DNA of 64,000 bases, from NCBI GenBank assembly GCA_024734555.1, contig JANPWX010020199.1, forward strand, positions 1,551,985 to 1,615,984, in the 5' to 3' direction. The first letter of the stretch is position 1. Each line of letters begins with the position of its first letter. This document shows, one piece after another, positions 14,001 through 27,719 of this stretch. A model generated the notes under the pieces. It was not told the origin of the DNA and searched no databases. It saw only the letters and a program-made list of their open reading frames with translations. The position numbers were made by a program, and so were the translations under genes. This DNA comes from Trochalopteron elliotii. Its lineage: Eukaryota > Chordata > Aves > Passeriformes > Leiothrichidae.

Positions 14001-17000
14001 CCACTGTCTTCACCAGGGGGGATAACTGGGTTTTTTTAGGCCACTGTGTTTTGTTTACAATAAAAATTCCTAGTCAGTTTTACTTGGGTCACCAACAATT
14101 AAATTGAGGTGTCTAATTGGTTGATCCGTATTAGGGTCAACAGCTTGTTACAGAATAATAGCTTGCAGTGCCCCACTTGCACAGTCCTGAACCAAATTAA
14201 ATTATTAATCTACTCTTTGCTTCAATATAGCTTCACAGGGATCACTAACCTGCCATACTGAATAAAGCAGGACTACTGCTTTACATTTTCATTATGATGA
14301 GTTATATTTTAAATTGCAAATACATTGCCATTTCTTTCACACAGAGTACCATATTTGATATCTTGAATTTCATGAGGCATTTAGTCCTTATGTTTATTTT
14401 GTTAATTCCAGTTATTAAATGGACCTGGGAACTCATGTGCATACAGTTAGTATAAATAAACTATGGAAACAGGCAGAATCTGACAGTTCAGAAGAACTGA
14501 AGGGAAAATGTTTGTTTTCTTCAATTAGTATTTTTTAAAATGAGAAAGATTTTATGTATTGAAATGATCTCAAAATTAATCCACAATTAACATATATCTT
14601 TGTAGTGGCAGTACCTTTTCTGGCTTACCTTACTTCTACCTTACCATACATTGTATGCTTATTTCAATTCTGTGTTATTTAATTAGTCAAGGATGAAGTG
14701 CATCATTTGTCAGAGTACATTTAAACAAATTATTACTGTATAACAACTGTGTGTTCTCAAAAAAAACTTGTATTTTTTCTTTTAACCATTGCACTTCACA
14801 ATTCATATAGAGCAACACCTAGGATGAATCAGATTCTACATTACTGTTTAGTCTGTCCTGGTGAGAAAGATTGTAACTAGAATTATACTTAGTGAAATAA
14901 TGGCAGGAAATATCCAGCTATGGGTTTTTAAATTATTTTTAAATTAAATTTTAATGGATGCCTAGTTCCAGTACCCAGCAGATGAAATAGTCTTGCCTCT
15001 AGTTCCTGTTGCTTTTGAAGATATAGATCAATATAGATACATAGATAAATAGATAGAGTTTAGAGATAATGTCCTGTTTTTAGGAATAAAGAAGCAGATC
15101 TTGTTTTTAATTTCAATAGAATAAGATTTCAGGCTTTTATGTCACAATAAAGAGAGCATGCTGCGTGTTGAGGAGGAGACTTGGGAAAGAGATAATTCAA
15201 AGGGACTGTTGTCTGAATTGTACCTTGAAATTTGGGCAGCTATTCTAATGATTCTTCATGGTGGCATATATTAACAGTGGGCCCAGCTCAGTTTCAGTGA
15301 TGCTGCCACAAGAGCAGGATTAGTCAGTCCTGCATGTGAGTTACATAGCCCTGAGGCAATACAGAATACCTAAACCAGATATTAATGGTTGGTCCCTATG
15401 CCATGGATCTCCAACGGTAGAAGAACCTTTGATCACAAATTGGTTTCACTGACAGTTAAAAATAAACTTGTTATTCAGCTCCTGGATGACAAGTTTTAAA
15501 CCTGATGCTAATGAGGTTGCCTTTGGTCTTATTTTGTTCATGAGGATATAGTCTGGATGTGTTGGGGGCGGGGATTGAGTTAGTTTAGTCCCAAGAAGAA
15601 TCATGACCAGGGTAAATGAATGGCAGGAACAGTGCCAGATGAAGTGCAAAGTAAAGGAGGAGAAAATTTAGAAACATTTATATACTTTCTTCAATTATTA
15701 CTGTATTGGCAATATTAATTTAGAGAAAGAATGGAAATTTCTGTTAAAAGTGAAGTTGCTGTCAAAAATAAATTAGGGTATGTAAAAAGAATAGGCTAGA
15801 GAATAATGTAGAAATATCATACAGAAGCACTCTGATTTTGAATGGTATTTGCCATGATGAGTCAGGCTGATGAGAGCTCAGAAAGAGTCATGCAAGGTTA
15901 GAAAGTTTATATTGTACCTGAAAACAGTGAAAATATGTGTGCAGTTAATGTGTAGATCACACACAGAGCTTCTGTTTTCCTATTAGTAAAATAACACAAG
16001 GGAAATAGAAAGATAGCAAATTCTTAACAGGTGTAAAATATACTTTTATAAAGCACAAAAGTAGCCTGAAGGTAATTGCCACCAAATGCTTTTAGTAAGC
16101 AAGTTAGGTCTTGTAAATTCCTTCAAGAATGTGTATTTTAATCTTTACTGATAAGGAAGAGACACAAAGTGGACAAATAAAAGGTAGCTTTGCATCATTC
16201 TCTAAGTAGGTGTGATTGGGAAAAGTATTTTATGGAAAGGGATGTCAACACCCTACATTTGGTTTCATGTGCCTCTCTTCTAAATTTTCCTTCTTAAAAT
16301 GTTTCTGGAAAACTTTTTGCGAAAGAAGTTCCTCTTTCTTGCATCTTTTAAAGTATTTTCCTGCAGAGCAGATCTTTGCACCATGCCTGTCTCCTGTGGC
16401 TGATTAGTCCAGTGTTCTCTTCATACCACTTGCTAGCTGTTGTCTTCTCTCCAAAATTGCAAAGCATTTCCTGTTTATGGAAATTATTGCATATATTAAT
16501 GCATGTAATTTGGTAATTTATCTTTGTACTCCCAAAGTAAGAATATTTTTGCATACCATCCATATTCTAAGCCATTTTAAACTACTTTAAGTAGTCACTG
16601 ATCACAGTATAGCTGCAGCAGCAGACTGTTGTTGTCCTTGCTGAGGTTCTCCAGTTGTGTTTTTGTTTCTTGCTAGGGCCCAGAATTATATAACTGGGTT
16701 TTTTTTATTCTTAGGCTATTTTAAATCTAGTTCACCTATGGCTGTGTAATCTATCCTCATAACTCCTGAATTCAGAATAATCCTACCCTAGTTTATTGAT
16801 AAATAGGTTTTTGGCTGTTGTGTGCTAGCCTCACCTTGATACTAACATTTAAGATAAGAAAATAAGTTGATTAATGCTAAGTTAATAAAGCAAATAATCA
16901 GCCATCTCTATTATAATTTAAAATTTTAGCATAGAAATAGTCATAAATATATTACTAAATTCAATGTGAGTGCTTTTTATTAGCCTATGAGCTATTGAGA

Positions 17001-19506
17001 AAAAGGTGAAAGATCACATAGGGCAAAAAACTTTGAGCTTTTATGTATTTAAATGCCTGCTTAGTCTTTCTGACCTCAATACTCTTTCTTTAGACAATTT
17101 TTATCAACACTGAAAAATAAAACTGTTTTTTTTCCAAACCAGGGGATTTTGAAACATTTTCAAGCTCAGTTTAATATGTAGCATTTCTGAGCTGATCTTT
17201 GCACGGCTCATGTTCCATTTTGAGTTAAGTGGAAAGGTTCCATTTGGTTCATGTTAGCAACGTTGCATTTCAATCTCGTTTCCATTTCAATCTTTCATGC
17301 AAAGATTCAGCATGAAAATCTCCCCCATAAGAAGTAATGAGAGGTGATTCATTCAATATATACACAGTCCACTAAGATGTATGGGCACCTCAAATAAGCT
17401 TACATCATTGCTGAAATAATGGAAGGTGAAACAGTTCAATTTAAGCCAAATATTGAAATATGATGGGATGTTATTAGTTATGTTCTCTACTTTAAAATAA
17501 GGAATTCCAGTGAAAAAAAAATTCCTGCAGAGGACTTAAATTTGGCTTAAACAATATTTTCTACCAAGATAGTTCTTCACTAGAAACTGTGAAGTTGTGT
17601 GTCAGGTCTGCTCATTAATTATGATTGATTTTATCAGTGTTTTTCATTTTGATCAATGATTTTAATATTTAAACTGCTGTTCATTTCAACAATGTTTTTA
17701 TAAGTTTTATGCAACATTTTGAGAAAAATTTGGAATGTTTCTATTGCTGTAACTATGTTATCAAAAGCAGGCAGATCTTGTACTACCAAATACCCATAGG
17801 TATGTTCTGAAAGCAAGTTATTCATAATGATGTTTTGTCAGACACTTCATTCTCAAAAAATTAGTGCTCAATAGAAAGATTGGTATTTGTTTCCCCTCTA
17901 GGCCAATAGAACTTCTCAAAATAAAACATTAGGTGAAATGAATAGAAGAAGCAGGCCTTCCTGATGAGTTTGACAAAGATGTGGTTCTCGAGACTTGTAA
18001 CTCTGACTCAATGCAACCCACACTATTAATACCAATGTGGACTCCTGATGAAAAGAACCGAAAAGTTCCAATACCCAGCAGAATTTTTTTTTCTTCTTTC
18101 TTTAAGTATTGTTGTGGGTTGAAAGAGAAATTTTGCTTATCCTGATACCTTGACTTGCAACTGAAGTGCCATGATCAGTTGATCAGTTTGATTTTTCAAA
18201 AGCAATTTTCGGTTCGTGTATCTCATTATTACTGCAGTTAAGAATGTCAGTTTCTTAGCCAGGGTCTTGTTTTCATCATTTATAGCAGGCTGTAGGTTGG
18301 GAAGGGGTTCTTTAGACCACCTTTGGGATTCTCTTTCTATACAAGCTTTGAAGAGTGAGAGATGAGTATTTTTAGGATGGTAATTGGAATAAGCTGTGAT
18401 CACAGAGGGAGTTCCGATCCTTGTCCTCTTTTTATGGATGATTCAGAATGATAATCGCCTGTCTGAAGATGGGGCAGAACTGTACAGACTACATTAGATA
18501 AAGCACCAATCAAACGCACCAATTAACAATAATTTATTTTCTATTTTTCTTTATCTTGCTGGAGTTTTTCTCTCAGAAAATGCATAGAATTAGCTTGAAG
18601 TAACACATCAAACACTGTGAAATACTAAAAAGAAATTTAAAAATTATTGTGTCATCTGTCCTTGTGTGTCCACAAATGTTGTCCAATGCCAAGTAACTGA
18701 TAATAACTCTGCTTGGCATGATGCCTTAAACAAGACAGATTCTACTGTATTGAAACAAGCAGGTGAGTAACAGGACCAGGTATGGTAAACAGCTTAATAA
18801 ATCCAACATTTTCTTAACCTGCTATGTTTGTAATAAAAATAATATCAAGCAATAATATAAAATCTGTACACTCAAAATCTTCCTGTTTGGGACCTCTCAC
18901 CATTTTTGAAAATCTTTTAACATTAGCACCACTACTTTTGACATAATTAATGTAACTATTTGGAGAAGCTACCTCTGAACTAGATGTTCAAACCATGGAA
19001 AGATAATATAATTTACCACAATTACATTTTGCTTAGTTTTTGGAAGTGGGATAATGAAAGTTACTAAAGAATTCTGAAAACATTCTTTAGCGGCATCCCA
19101 GCCTTTATAGTTCTGTGGTAGGTTTGGGATTACCTCATTTCCTGTATTGTTTTGTCTTTTAGGCTTGGAAAATTCCTCTCAAACCTCATGATAAACTGCA
19201 CAAATGCTCTTCTTTATTGTTATATAATCTTACTTAAACTGTCAAAATACGATTTTGCAATTTTATGTAAAAAGCTTGATTACCTCAAATGCTGCTTGAT
19301 AACATGCATACTAGATTTTAATTTTGTAGCTAGTATGAATGTGCTTTAGTGTACCTAACATTTTGACAATCAATGCAAGAAACCATCAAGTGAGATGTGC
19401 TTTATGGAATGTTAATCTACCACCAACCACTCTGACACTTATTTACCTCTTGCATATTTTCAGTTTTCATGATGATATTGAGGTTTGGTCAGGTATTTCC
19501 ATCTGC
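11051..19506. other. Non-coding AT-rich DNA without recognised repeats
   Basis: Nothing resembling an exon or a known transposable element is visible. A TAGA-like microsatellite at 15,021-15,057 is listed separately. Segments near 13,080-13,220 and 17,170-17,370 contain dense, non-repetitive motif-like sequence that could be conserved non-coding DNA, but this cannot be judged without an alignment. Confidence 0.45.
15021..15057. repeat. Degenerate (ATAGA/TAGA)n microsatellite
   Basis: Repeated ATAGAT-like words run with interruptions. Confidence 0.75.
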
Positions 19507-19638
19507 AGCTTGGATGCTAAGGCCATGTTTGCTGACTGTCTCAAAGGAAACTCTGACAGCCTTGTCATCCTGAAGTCCCTGCCAGTGGAGGGGCCTCTCA
19601 ATTCTGCATTTTCTACTTCTATATCAGAAGCACTATAG
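19507..19638 (+). other. Exon-like open segment, unidentified
   Basis: A plausible splice acceptor (ATTTCCATCTGCAG) ends at about 19,506. It is followed by about 43 open codons that end at TAG 19,636-19,638. The segment is richer in G and C than its surroundings and reads as ordinary protein composition (it contains LDAKAMFADCLKG and VILKSLPVEGP). I recognise no family. The open frame also extends upstream through the acceptor, so splicing is not required to explain it. It could be a terminal exon, a non-coding exon or chance. Confidence 0.2.
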
Positions 19639-22089
19639 TGACAGACCTACCTTCAGCCCTTGTTTTTGGTTAAACTATTTTTTCTAAATTACAGAATAAA
19701 AATTAAACAGATGCAGCCATTTTGTTGCTTCATTCTCACACCTAGATAATGCCTTGTGAGCAGCAATCTTCATATAATTAGGTATTAGAAATAAAAATCC
19801 TTTTAGTCCTCAGATATGTGCTCTCTTTGGGGAAAAACACAGTGAGATTAAAAGTGAAAGATGTTTACCATAAGAAACAATCTTTGGAAGTTATGTGAGC
19901 TATATCAACTGGTGCAATTTTGCCTTAATGTTAAATCTGGGCTGGTGTTTCAATAGATTGATAATGTCAGCATTATTTTCCTTATTGTCTCATATGACAG
20001 ATGTTAATGAAATTTACATGTTGATTTTTCTGGAAATCCCGTGGACATTAAGTGAAATTACTGTGACATTAGACAGTTTTCAAGCATGCAGATAGATCTA
20101 GTAGCCATGATTAATAACTTTCGGAGTAAACAAGTAAGTTTAAGCTGGATCTTAAAATCAAGACAAAAAAACTTATATTAAAATGAAAATTATTCCCTGA
20201 CATTTGAAGTGCATAAGTGCTTCTGCTGCAATTTTCTTTTCATTGCAGTGTTTGATTTCTATAACTAGTTTTTAAAACCTTTGACATGAAGCAACGAATT
20301 TCTTCTGTTTAAATTATTTTATGTCTCTTATAATAGTTGCTCTCACTAGTTACAGAGGAAAAAATGATTTCTTAATATTCTAGAGAACAGAGCAGTTTTG
20401 TCAAGAATTAAGTAATAGTTAAGTTTATATTGTTTCCTTGTTTGAACTGGAAAGGTCTTCCTGAAAGATACCCTGATGTCTTTACACTGTTTCCCTTAGA
20501 AGTGATCAAGAGAGTTAAATCAGACCTGGACCTGACACTAATTCCACAAAATTTTTCAAAGATCCCAATGAGCATATCTCCAAAAGCAGAACAAGGAATA
20601 TTAAAATATATATCTTATTTATCAATTCTAACATTACAGTCTTAAAGTTATTAAAAGAGCTGAGCAGACATCTAGCAATGCTGAATTGTACAGTCGGAAT
20701 AACTTTTGTAGCAGTGCAATCTTTTCTTGACTGTTAAATGTCTGCCAGTAAATCCTGATGCTTGATATCAAGTGGTTAACAGAGCCAGTCATGTACTGTT
20801 CATGCTTAATAGAAATGAAAAAAAAAATGGAAAGATTAACACATAACAGGTAAATGTCACTACTTTACTTAAATAATGTGACATAATGGCTTTCACTGTA
20901 TTTTAAGTGAATATTCAGAGAGATCAGCAGTGAGTCAAGCCTGTAGGGGAAATTATTGAAAAATATCTCTACTAATTTCAGGGAGGGACTTGGCTGTTTT
21001 TTGTTTGTTTGCATTCTGTGTGTGGGGGTTTATTTTATTTTATTTTGTTACTTTGTGGGGGGGTTGGTTTTGTTTTTGCAAATTTATTACTCTGGCAATA
21101 CTCTGGACCATACTTTGACTTTTAAGGAATTACAGTAATTTATGTAGAAATGTGTGGATGTCAATTTTTTGGTCTGTCAAACTGTTTAATGTGCAAGTTT
21201 TTCCCCAAGATCTTGTGAATAATCTGCTGTATTCATATTATTTTGTAGATAGTGGGAAATGCTGGTAATTTTTAACGTGCATTTAAAAGTCCAGAATGTA
21301 GTACTCCACGTCTGTGTAAGAATTAAAATCAAGTAGCAGATATGTTTCTAAAATAAGTGTAAAATATGCTAAATACAAAAGCTTTTAGTGCAGTATACAG
21401 TAGAAAAGCTTGGCTTACTTGAACCTCTTGAAATCTTCTGCCATGATTGTAAGGCTTCAGGCATGAGTAATGATTAACTAAAATAGTTTAGAAGAGTCTT
21501 TTCTGATGGTATTACTCTGCGGGGAGTAGGAGGTAGAGAAGGTAAACAAATCAGAAACCTCTGATAGAATCCCAAACATGGCTCAGTAGGTGCCAAACCT
21601 TTCCTCCATACTGGGGGCTGTGTTACTAACATTTTTCTTAAAGATACAAATGGAAACACATGCATCTGCATGCTTTTTCAAGAGTTACAGATGGACCTAA
21701 GGAGTTTGTCAAGCAAGATTTCCAAGTTTAAAGCCTGGGGGAAAATGGAAGGCTAGATCTAACAGAAGTTGAGTGTATCCCACAGGCCTGAGTTCACAGA
21801 TTTACTTGACCTCTCTTAGCAACTTATGTATATAATGGATCAATTTAACACAAGAATCACACTCAGAAGTTTATGTATTCAAGTAATTATCTTTGAGTGT
21901 ATAAAATAACATTTTGTGTATATTCATATTTAAGTATCAACGTGCACACAAAGCATTGAGCTATAAAGGCATCTGAGCAGTAAATACACAGTCACTGTGA
22001 CTATCACTGCTGATAACGTATTAGTAGACAAAGTAGGCAGATTAATTTACTTAGAGTAAGCTAAGTGCATTCTTTGCTTGTAAAGGGAA
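19639..22089. other. Non-coding AT-rich DNA
   Basis: No repeat family or exon is recognised. A G- and T-rich stretch at about 20,995-21,080 is simple-sequence-like. Confidence 0.5.
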
Positions 22090-22960
22090 ATCACTTGCTC
22101 ACTGAAGCCAGATATCTGACTTTTGACGGCAATTGTCGCTGCCTGGATTTCCCTTTGACAGTTTGGCAACCCTGCACCTCTGTTATTGTATCCGCTTATT
22201 TGTCTTGTTTTCAGCCAGATTAATCCATTCTGTTTTGACAAGAAGACTGATGGGTAATTGATAACTGTGATAGACACAAACAGAAGAGTTGGATGCTGAA
22301 TAATTCAGTACTTTTCAGTATCAATAAGAGAACAGGCTGAAGAATTTGTGTCTCTATTTACACTTAACCTAAACTAAGTCGGCCCAGACATTTATGCTGC
22401 CAGTCTATCAGAAAACCAAACAGTGTACATTCGGTTTCCACCCGACAAAATGTTTTATAAGCTTGTAACAATATGTGTGAAGCTGCCAGAATAATAAATA
22501 GGTACAGCAGCCCATGCATGCTAATGTTAAGTTGTAAGCAGTTTTGTTGACAAGTGCTAATACTTCTTTCATACTATCATCAAAAGCAGCTACTACAACA
22601 GCCATTATTTGCTGACTTTCCAAGCAAGACATGATGGATTGTGACCTTAATATGGGTTAGCCAAGTTTTGAAAGTTAAACAACTTGCAATAAATCATAGA
22701 ATTATTACAATGCAATTTAATTCGTTAAGGACTGTTTATTTCCTAAACAGGGTGAAAAATTTCTGTTTCGGCACTTCTAATTTGCAAAGTGCAATTTCAT
22801 GCATTCATAAATGGCAGTTTAATATTCTGCTCTTTTGTCATGCAAAGTATGCAACACACAGGCAATCTATTAATTGGACAAAAATGCATTGCAAGCGTAA
22901 ATTATCCTTCATATCATCGCTTGTGAGCTTTTACGTCTATTAAATGCATTTAATGGAACA
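22090..22960. promoter_or_regulatory. Candidate conserved non-coding block (enhancer-like)
   Basis: About 870 bp with no interspersed repeat and little simple sequence. It is dense in short words typical of vertebrate developmental enhancers: several TAATTG/CAATTA-type homeodomain cores (for example 22,250-22,260 and 22,870-22,880), TCATGCAAA octamer-like words near 22,838 and a GATTAATCC-like word near 22,218. The texture differs from the slippage-rich DNA on both sides. This is inference from sequence texture alone; conservation has not been tested and no target gene is known. Confidence 0.3.
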
Positions 22961-24195
22961 TAGTTAAAGGTTTTATAACTTGCAGGTTAGTCATGAAATC
23001 TAAGTCAAGATTCAAGATGGTTTTTATGACCTTTATTTTTAGCAAAGGGAAGTAATTAAGTAGTGGCAAATATAAAGACTTGTTAAAGAAATATTCTCAA
23101 GAAGTAGATACACTAATTCTATTGATTAAAAAGTCATAGAAATTGTAGCAGTTGTCTATATTATTTCTTTTGTAAAAAGGGAGAGGCTGTGTCAGCCTCC
23201 TTTGTTTTCTTTCTCTAAATCAAAATGCCACATATTGTAAAATTAATTTATACACAGTGATTTTCAGTAAGAAACAGAAAACACGGTAGCTTTCTAAAAT
23301 TTTGTAGGATTTGGAATTGTATTTGAAACACTAACAGTCTGTTTGGTCATGATGGTCAAAATGCATGTTGAAATGGCATACTTTTACAAACTTGAGAACC
23401 TTATTGTAATACTGCTGAAACAGCTAGAATAGCATGATGTTGTAAAAGTAATTCATAATACAGCCTGTTAATGCACTAATTTTGTTTAAATATAAAATGA
23501 AAATTACAGTAGATATCGCCTCAGTGATACACATTGCTTTTAAGAGAGGAATTAAAGGTGTAAATTTACTGCCTATCCAGTTTAGTTGAGAACTTAAAAA
23601 TGTGCCTAGCATATAATTCAGCAAAAGAGGCAGAATCTCTACAATTACTTGTCTTGGAAAAAAAATAGTTCTGGTAAGCAATAGTTGAACATGGGTCACA
23701 ACAGGAACAAGCAAGAAATTTCTGGACACAACACTCTATTGAACATAACCTTCTTCAATAATCTATTGTTTGCTTAAAATTCAGATGGGAAAGCACATTA
23801 TTTATTCCCTATTTATGTGTTTTATAAAACTAACAATTTTTAGGTATGCATTAACTTTCTTTTAAAAGGAGCAAGCCAGAATGTCTGAGAAAACAGTCTT
23901 AACCTTTCATAAATGCTAGTGTTTCCATTATCTCCCACATCCACCACCTGGAACTGGAATCCGGAATATGTGGGCTAATTAGAATTGAAGAAATTTAAAG
24001 TGCATCATAGTACTTGAGAATGAATGTTGCTAACATAGAAAGATGTGCCTTCTGTTTGGCACAGTACTTAATAAGGCAAGAATGAGTTAAATATAGACTT
24101 CTGGAAAGTGAAAAATTAAGTAAAGAGAAAAAGCAAGCTTGTTTAGTATAAACCAACAATAATAGGTGAAGCACTTGGAATGCTCACAGACTTGT
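22961..24195. other. Non-coding AT-rich DNA
   Basis: No repeat, exon or RNA gene is recognised. Confidence 0.5.
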
Positions 24196-24320
24196 GACAT
24201 AATTCAGGTTGGAAAAAAGCTTTGGAGGTTAACATGGGGTCAGGCCAGGGCTTCATCCAGTCTCTTCTTGAAAACCCTTCTGAGTGGAGACTGCAGAGCC
24301 TCTCTACTTCCAGTGACCAC
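24196..24320 (-). mobile_element. Decayed CR1 LINE 3' fragment
   Basis: Read on the plus strand, this looks like the reverse complement of a CR1 3' end: TTCAGGTTGGAAAAAAGCTT, then CTTCATCCAG, CTTCTTGAAAACC and GAGACTGCAGAGCCTCTCT. These are the counterparts of the conserved CR1 tail and the end of its second open reading frame. The copy is short, old and 5'-truncated. Confidence 0.55.
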
Positions 24321-26217
24321 AGCATAGCATTACCAGTTGCTGTTAAAACAGAAGGGTATCTTGTTTTTGGCTTGGATTTGTATTCCTTTCAGACTGGTTA
24401 TGTATAATCTAACTTTACTGTTGTAGAAATTGCAATGCAGTAATACAAGAATTTCAAATATTATTAACTGTCATAGTCCATCAATTTAGGTACATAAACA
24501 GTGAAAATGTGGTACTCAGATTTTACTGATTCCTGTTAATCTTTCAAAACCAAGTCAAGCTTTCTCTCAGGATTACAACTGGACAAAGTCTCAAATAGAT
24601 AAGGGATCACCATTTGTCCACCCATGTGGAACTGAGCTCATGTCATCATTCAAATATTGGGATTTTTTTTTTCTTTGAATGCAGCAGTTCAAAGGGAACT
24701 GTTTACATTCCACTTTATTGTATGAGCAAAACTAATAACTGGCTCAATTAATGATTGTATCTAGCAGGTGAGCACTTACATTATTAACCATCTAGTATTG
24801 TGAGCAGATAGTTCATGCTGCAACATTCCTCAGCAGTATTGCCTGTGATTTTTCCTATGATGCAGTGTAAAATACTTACCAAATCCTACAGATGTTCTGG
24901 GGAGTGTTACTGGTCTCACTGGTGAATGCAAGCTACAGTTGTGGGTGTGCCTTAGGATGGCAGACAGGCAGATGTATTTGGCTCTGTCTTTCCTTCACTT
25001 TTGTGGCTAAGTGAGAGGAGGAAGAAATATAAAGTAAATTTACTTGATGAGCCACAGCTTCTGGATTCGGTCACCTAAGCAGGGACAAGAAATAATTCCG
25101 GACTTGTGGAGTTACCTTTGCTGATGGAATATGAGGTAGATGAAGACCATTTTGCTGAAGTGTGTGACGGGAATTTCCAGAAGCTGCTGTGTTGCAAAGT
25201 CAGTGTGAGATTTCCTTTTCATGAGGTTTTCTAGTGGAAACTTATTACCCCTATTGCAAGCAGCCAATAGCTAATTGATTTGGTATATTTAAATATGAAT
25301 CTAGGGATTGTTGTTATGGTTGTTCATAAAATTTGGACATACCATCCAGGATTGTTGTAGCAAATGTGAAGTGGTGGTCATTTCTGCAGGACTGAAATTT
25401 TACATACAGCAAAATAATCTTTAGCTATTATGAAAGGAGGTCCCAGAAGATGTTGAGTATACTTGCAAAGCCTACGTTTTGTAATATATCTGCCTGCGTC
25501 ATAATCTATTATGTTAATTGCTGGGGGGAAAGGGTTAAAAGCAGAACAATGACAAGAAGGATAGTAAATTCACTTAAGTGACCTTGCAGCTGGGAATGCT
25601 AAGAATACCAGAGGGGAAAAAGTCTGTTTATTATGCCTAGTGTTGTTCACTCTCTGCCTTTTTCCAGAAGTAGAATTCCTGTGTAGAGATAACACACGCT
25701 CACAGACATGCTTGAGCCTCCTGCTGGGAGAGAGCGAGAGATCAAAAGCTCAGAGATCATAAAAGCACAGCCTTGTGATAACTGCGCATGGGTGAAGCCC
25801 TTTGATTTATTGGGGCAGGCAGCAGGCCTCTCTGCTGCTCACTAGGATGAACTAAGGCTAACAGAGCCTGTGTCCTCATGTGCCTCTGCTGCCCAGTGCT
25901 GCTAGCAGGATAATGAAATAAGCTACTCTTTGCATTTCAGCTGTGATTTGCTGGTTGCCCTGGTTGCCTGTACATGTCAATTCATACATGAATCTCTCCC
26001 ATTTTATATTTAAACTCTTGTTAGGTCCAGTTTTAAGCTCATCGCACTCTAAAACACTGATCTTATAGTCTACAGTCTCTAAACACAGAATATGGTTTGT
26101 TGTATTCTGCAAGGGACAATCTTGTGCCCACTCCCTTTCAGATATCTGTGTTTTTCCTTGGTTTATAAGCAAAACCTTTTGCCATTTCACTGCTAAACTA
26201 ATTTACCAAACTCTCTA
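24321..26217. other. Non-coding DNA, unassigned
   Basis: No element is recognised. A stretch at about 25,690-25,870 is more GC-rich and contains TGCGCATG. It could be regulatory or an unrecognised old repeat. Confidence 0.4.
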
Positions 26218-26249
26218 ATGTAGAATAGCATCAACATGCTATTCTACAT
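26218..26249. repeat. Perfect 14-bp stem hairpin
   Basis: The 14-nt arm at 26,218-26,231 (ATGTAGAATAGCAT) is exactly complementary to 26,236-26,249, leaving a four-base loop, CAAC. It abuts the start of the CR1 fragment that follows. The stem is too short for a microRNA precursor. Confidence 0.9.
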
Positions 26250-26395
26250 GCTGCCCAGGGAAACAGTGGTAATACCATCCATGAAAGTGTTTAAAAGGAT
26301 GTGTCACCTGGGGACGTAGTTTAGTGCTGAACGTAGTGGACCTGGACTAATGGTTGGACATGATGGGTCTTTTTTCAAATGACTAGTCTAAGCCT
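26248..26395 (+). mobile_element. CR1 LINE 3' fragment
   Basis: CTGCCCAGGGAAACAGTGG matches the end of the CR1 second open reading frame. It is followed by AAAGTGTTTAAAAGGATGTG, then TAGTTTAGTGCTGAACGTAG and GGTTGGACATGATGGGTCTT, the usual order of CR1 3' UTR motifs. The terminal ATTCTATGA repeats have decayed. The insertion is 5'-truncated, as is normal for CR1. Confidence 0.8.
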
Positions 26396-27719
26396 TAAAA
26401 AACATCCTTGGAAAGATGTAAGATATTATAGCTGAAAACAAGGAATAACATTTTTATCTGTGCATATGAAAGAGTGTGAGAAGTAATGATTATCTGATAG
26501 CAAAAAAAGACTGGTTGAGAAATCATCTGTGTTGCCTTCCTGACCACCATTGACTACCAAACTTGTACATCAGTGCTCTTGACAATGAGCAGCAGAAAGC
26601 AGGACTAAAAGCACTGTTATGAGGCTTATTACTGTGGATAATACTAACAAGATATAAGAACTTGTTGCAGGCTGGAATATATGATTCTATTAACATTTCT
26701 TTCAGTAAGGAGACCACCATTGGGGTATCTGCTCCTTCCCAAATTTGTGCTTCTGCTGCCCTTGTGTTGGTGCAGTTCACATCAGTACTGTCAGAATTCC
26801 TTGCCAAACAATCCTGGGTTAGTCTCCTTGGAGAATCAAAGAGGCAAGATACCAAACACAAAACAAGACAGAAAAACTGAATAAGCAGAAAAATAAGGGG
26901 ATTTTTCTTTATCGCTGGTAGACTTCATATCCTAAACAATGAGAGACATTATAATACAGCTTATGCTGTGAAATAGACAGTTTCTCCATGTAAAAGATAA
27001 AAGAGTTTCTCTATAAGTTTCTCTCCTCTTGAGTCTAGGTTGCTTTATTCTGGAAATTAAATGTATCATCTTTGTCAGTTTAGGAATTTTTTAGTTCCTG
27101 TCAGCCTTCATCAGAGTGTACAAAGGAACCAAAACATAGATTTTTTTTTTTTTTCTGGTTTATGTTTCTTAGGGAATTTCAAGAGATTCTTTTCTTTCTG
27201 CATTGGGAGTTGAGTGTGATTTTGAGAGAAATCCTTCCAATAAGGTAGAAAACTTTATCAGAGACCAGAATAAATTAAAAGATCCCGTGTAGCACATGGT
27301 CGTATGTGCTACAGTAGGATGAGATTTCAGACTGGAGAAAGATCGCTTAGGACAGAATTTTGGGTGGACCAATGGGAATAAAGAGCAAAGGAGGCCTTGT
27401 TAAACAGAAATGCTACTTCAGCTAATTCAGCCTGGTGCGATGATGCATACCAGAAAATAAAAAACTCTTGTACATCAGAGTTTAGTAAGCCCACTTGTCA
27501 AAATGATTGGTAGTCTCCAGCAGTACTGAACATGGCCAGGTGCTTGGTTGCAGAGCTTTCTCTACAGACAGATCTAGTAAGATCTGACAGCAGAAGTTCT
27601 GGGAGTTTCGGTCTCGGTGCCCTGTCCTTGGAAATGTCTGGCATTGCCTCTTTATTTTGATTCATTAGTAACAAGTAATTTACTTCATTTTATTATCATA
27701 ATATTGTAAGAGACTTAAA
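26396..27719. other. Non-coding DNA, unassigned
   Basis: No repeat family or exon is recognised. Open frames at 26,520-26,880 occur on both strands and lack domain-like content. There is a 14-nt T run near 27,143. Confidence 0.45.

Noticed and set aside
13738..14013. 91-codon minus-strand frame with a hydrophobic stretch
   Set aside because: The hydrophobic part comes from AT-rich codons; no splice signals or family resemblance.
20511..20600. Exon-like segment after TTTCCCTTAG
   Set aside because: No donor site follows and the frame runs into AT-rich sequence without a family match.
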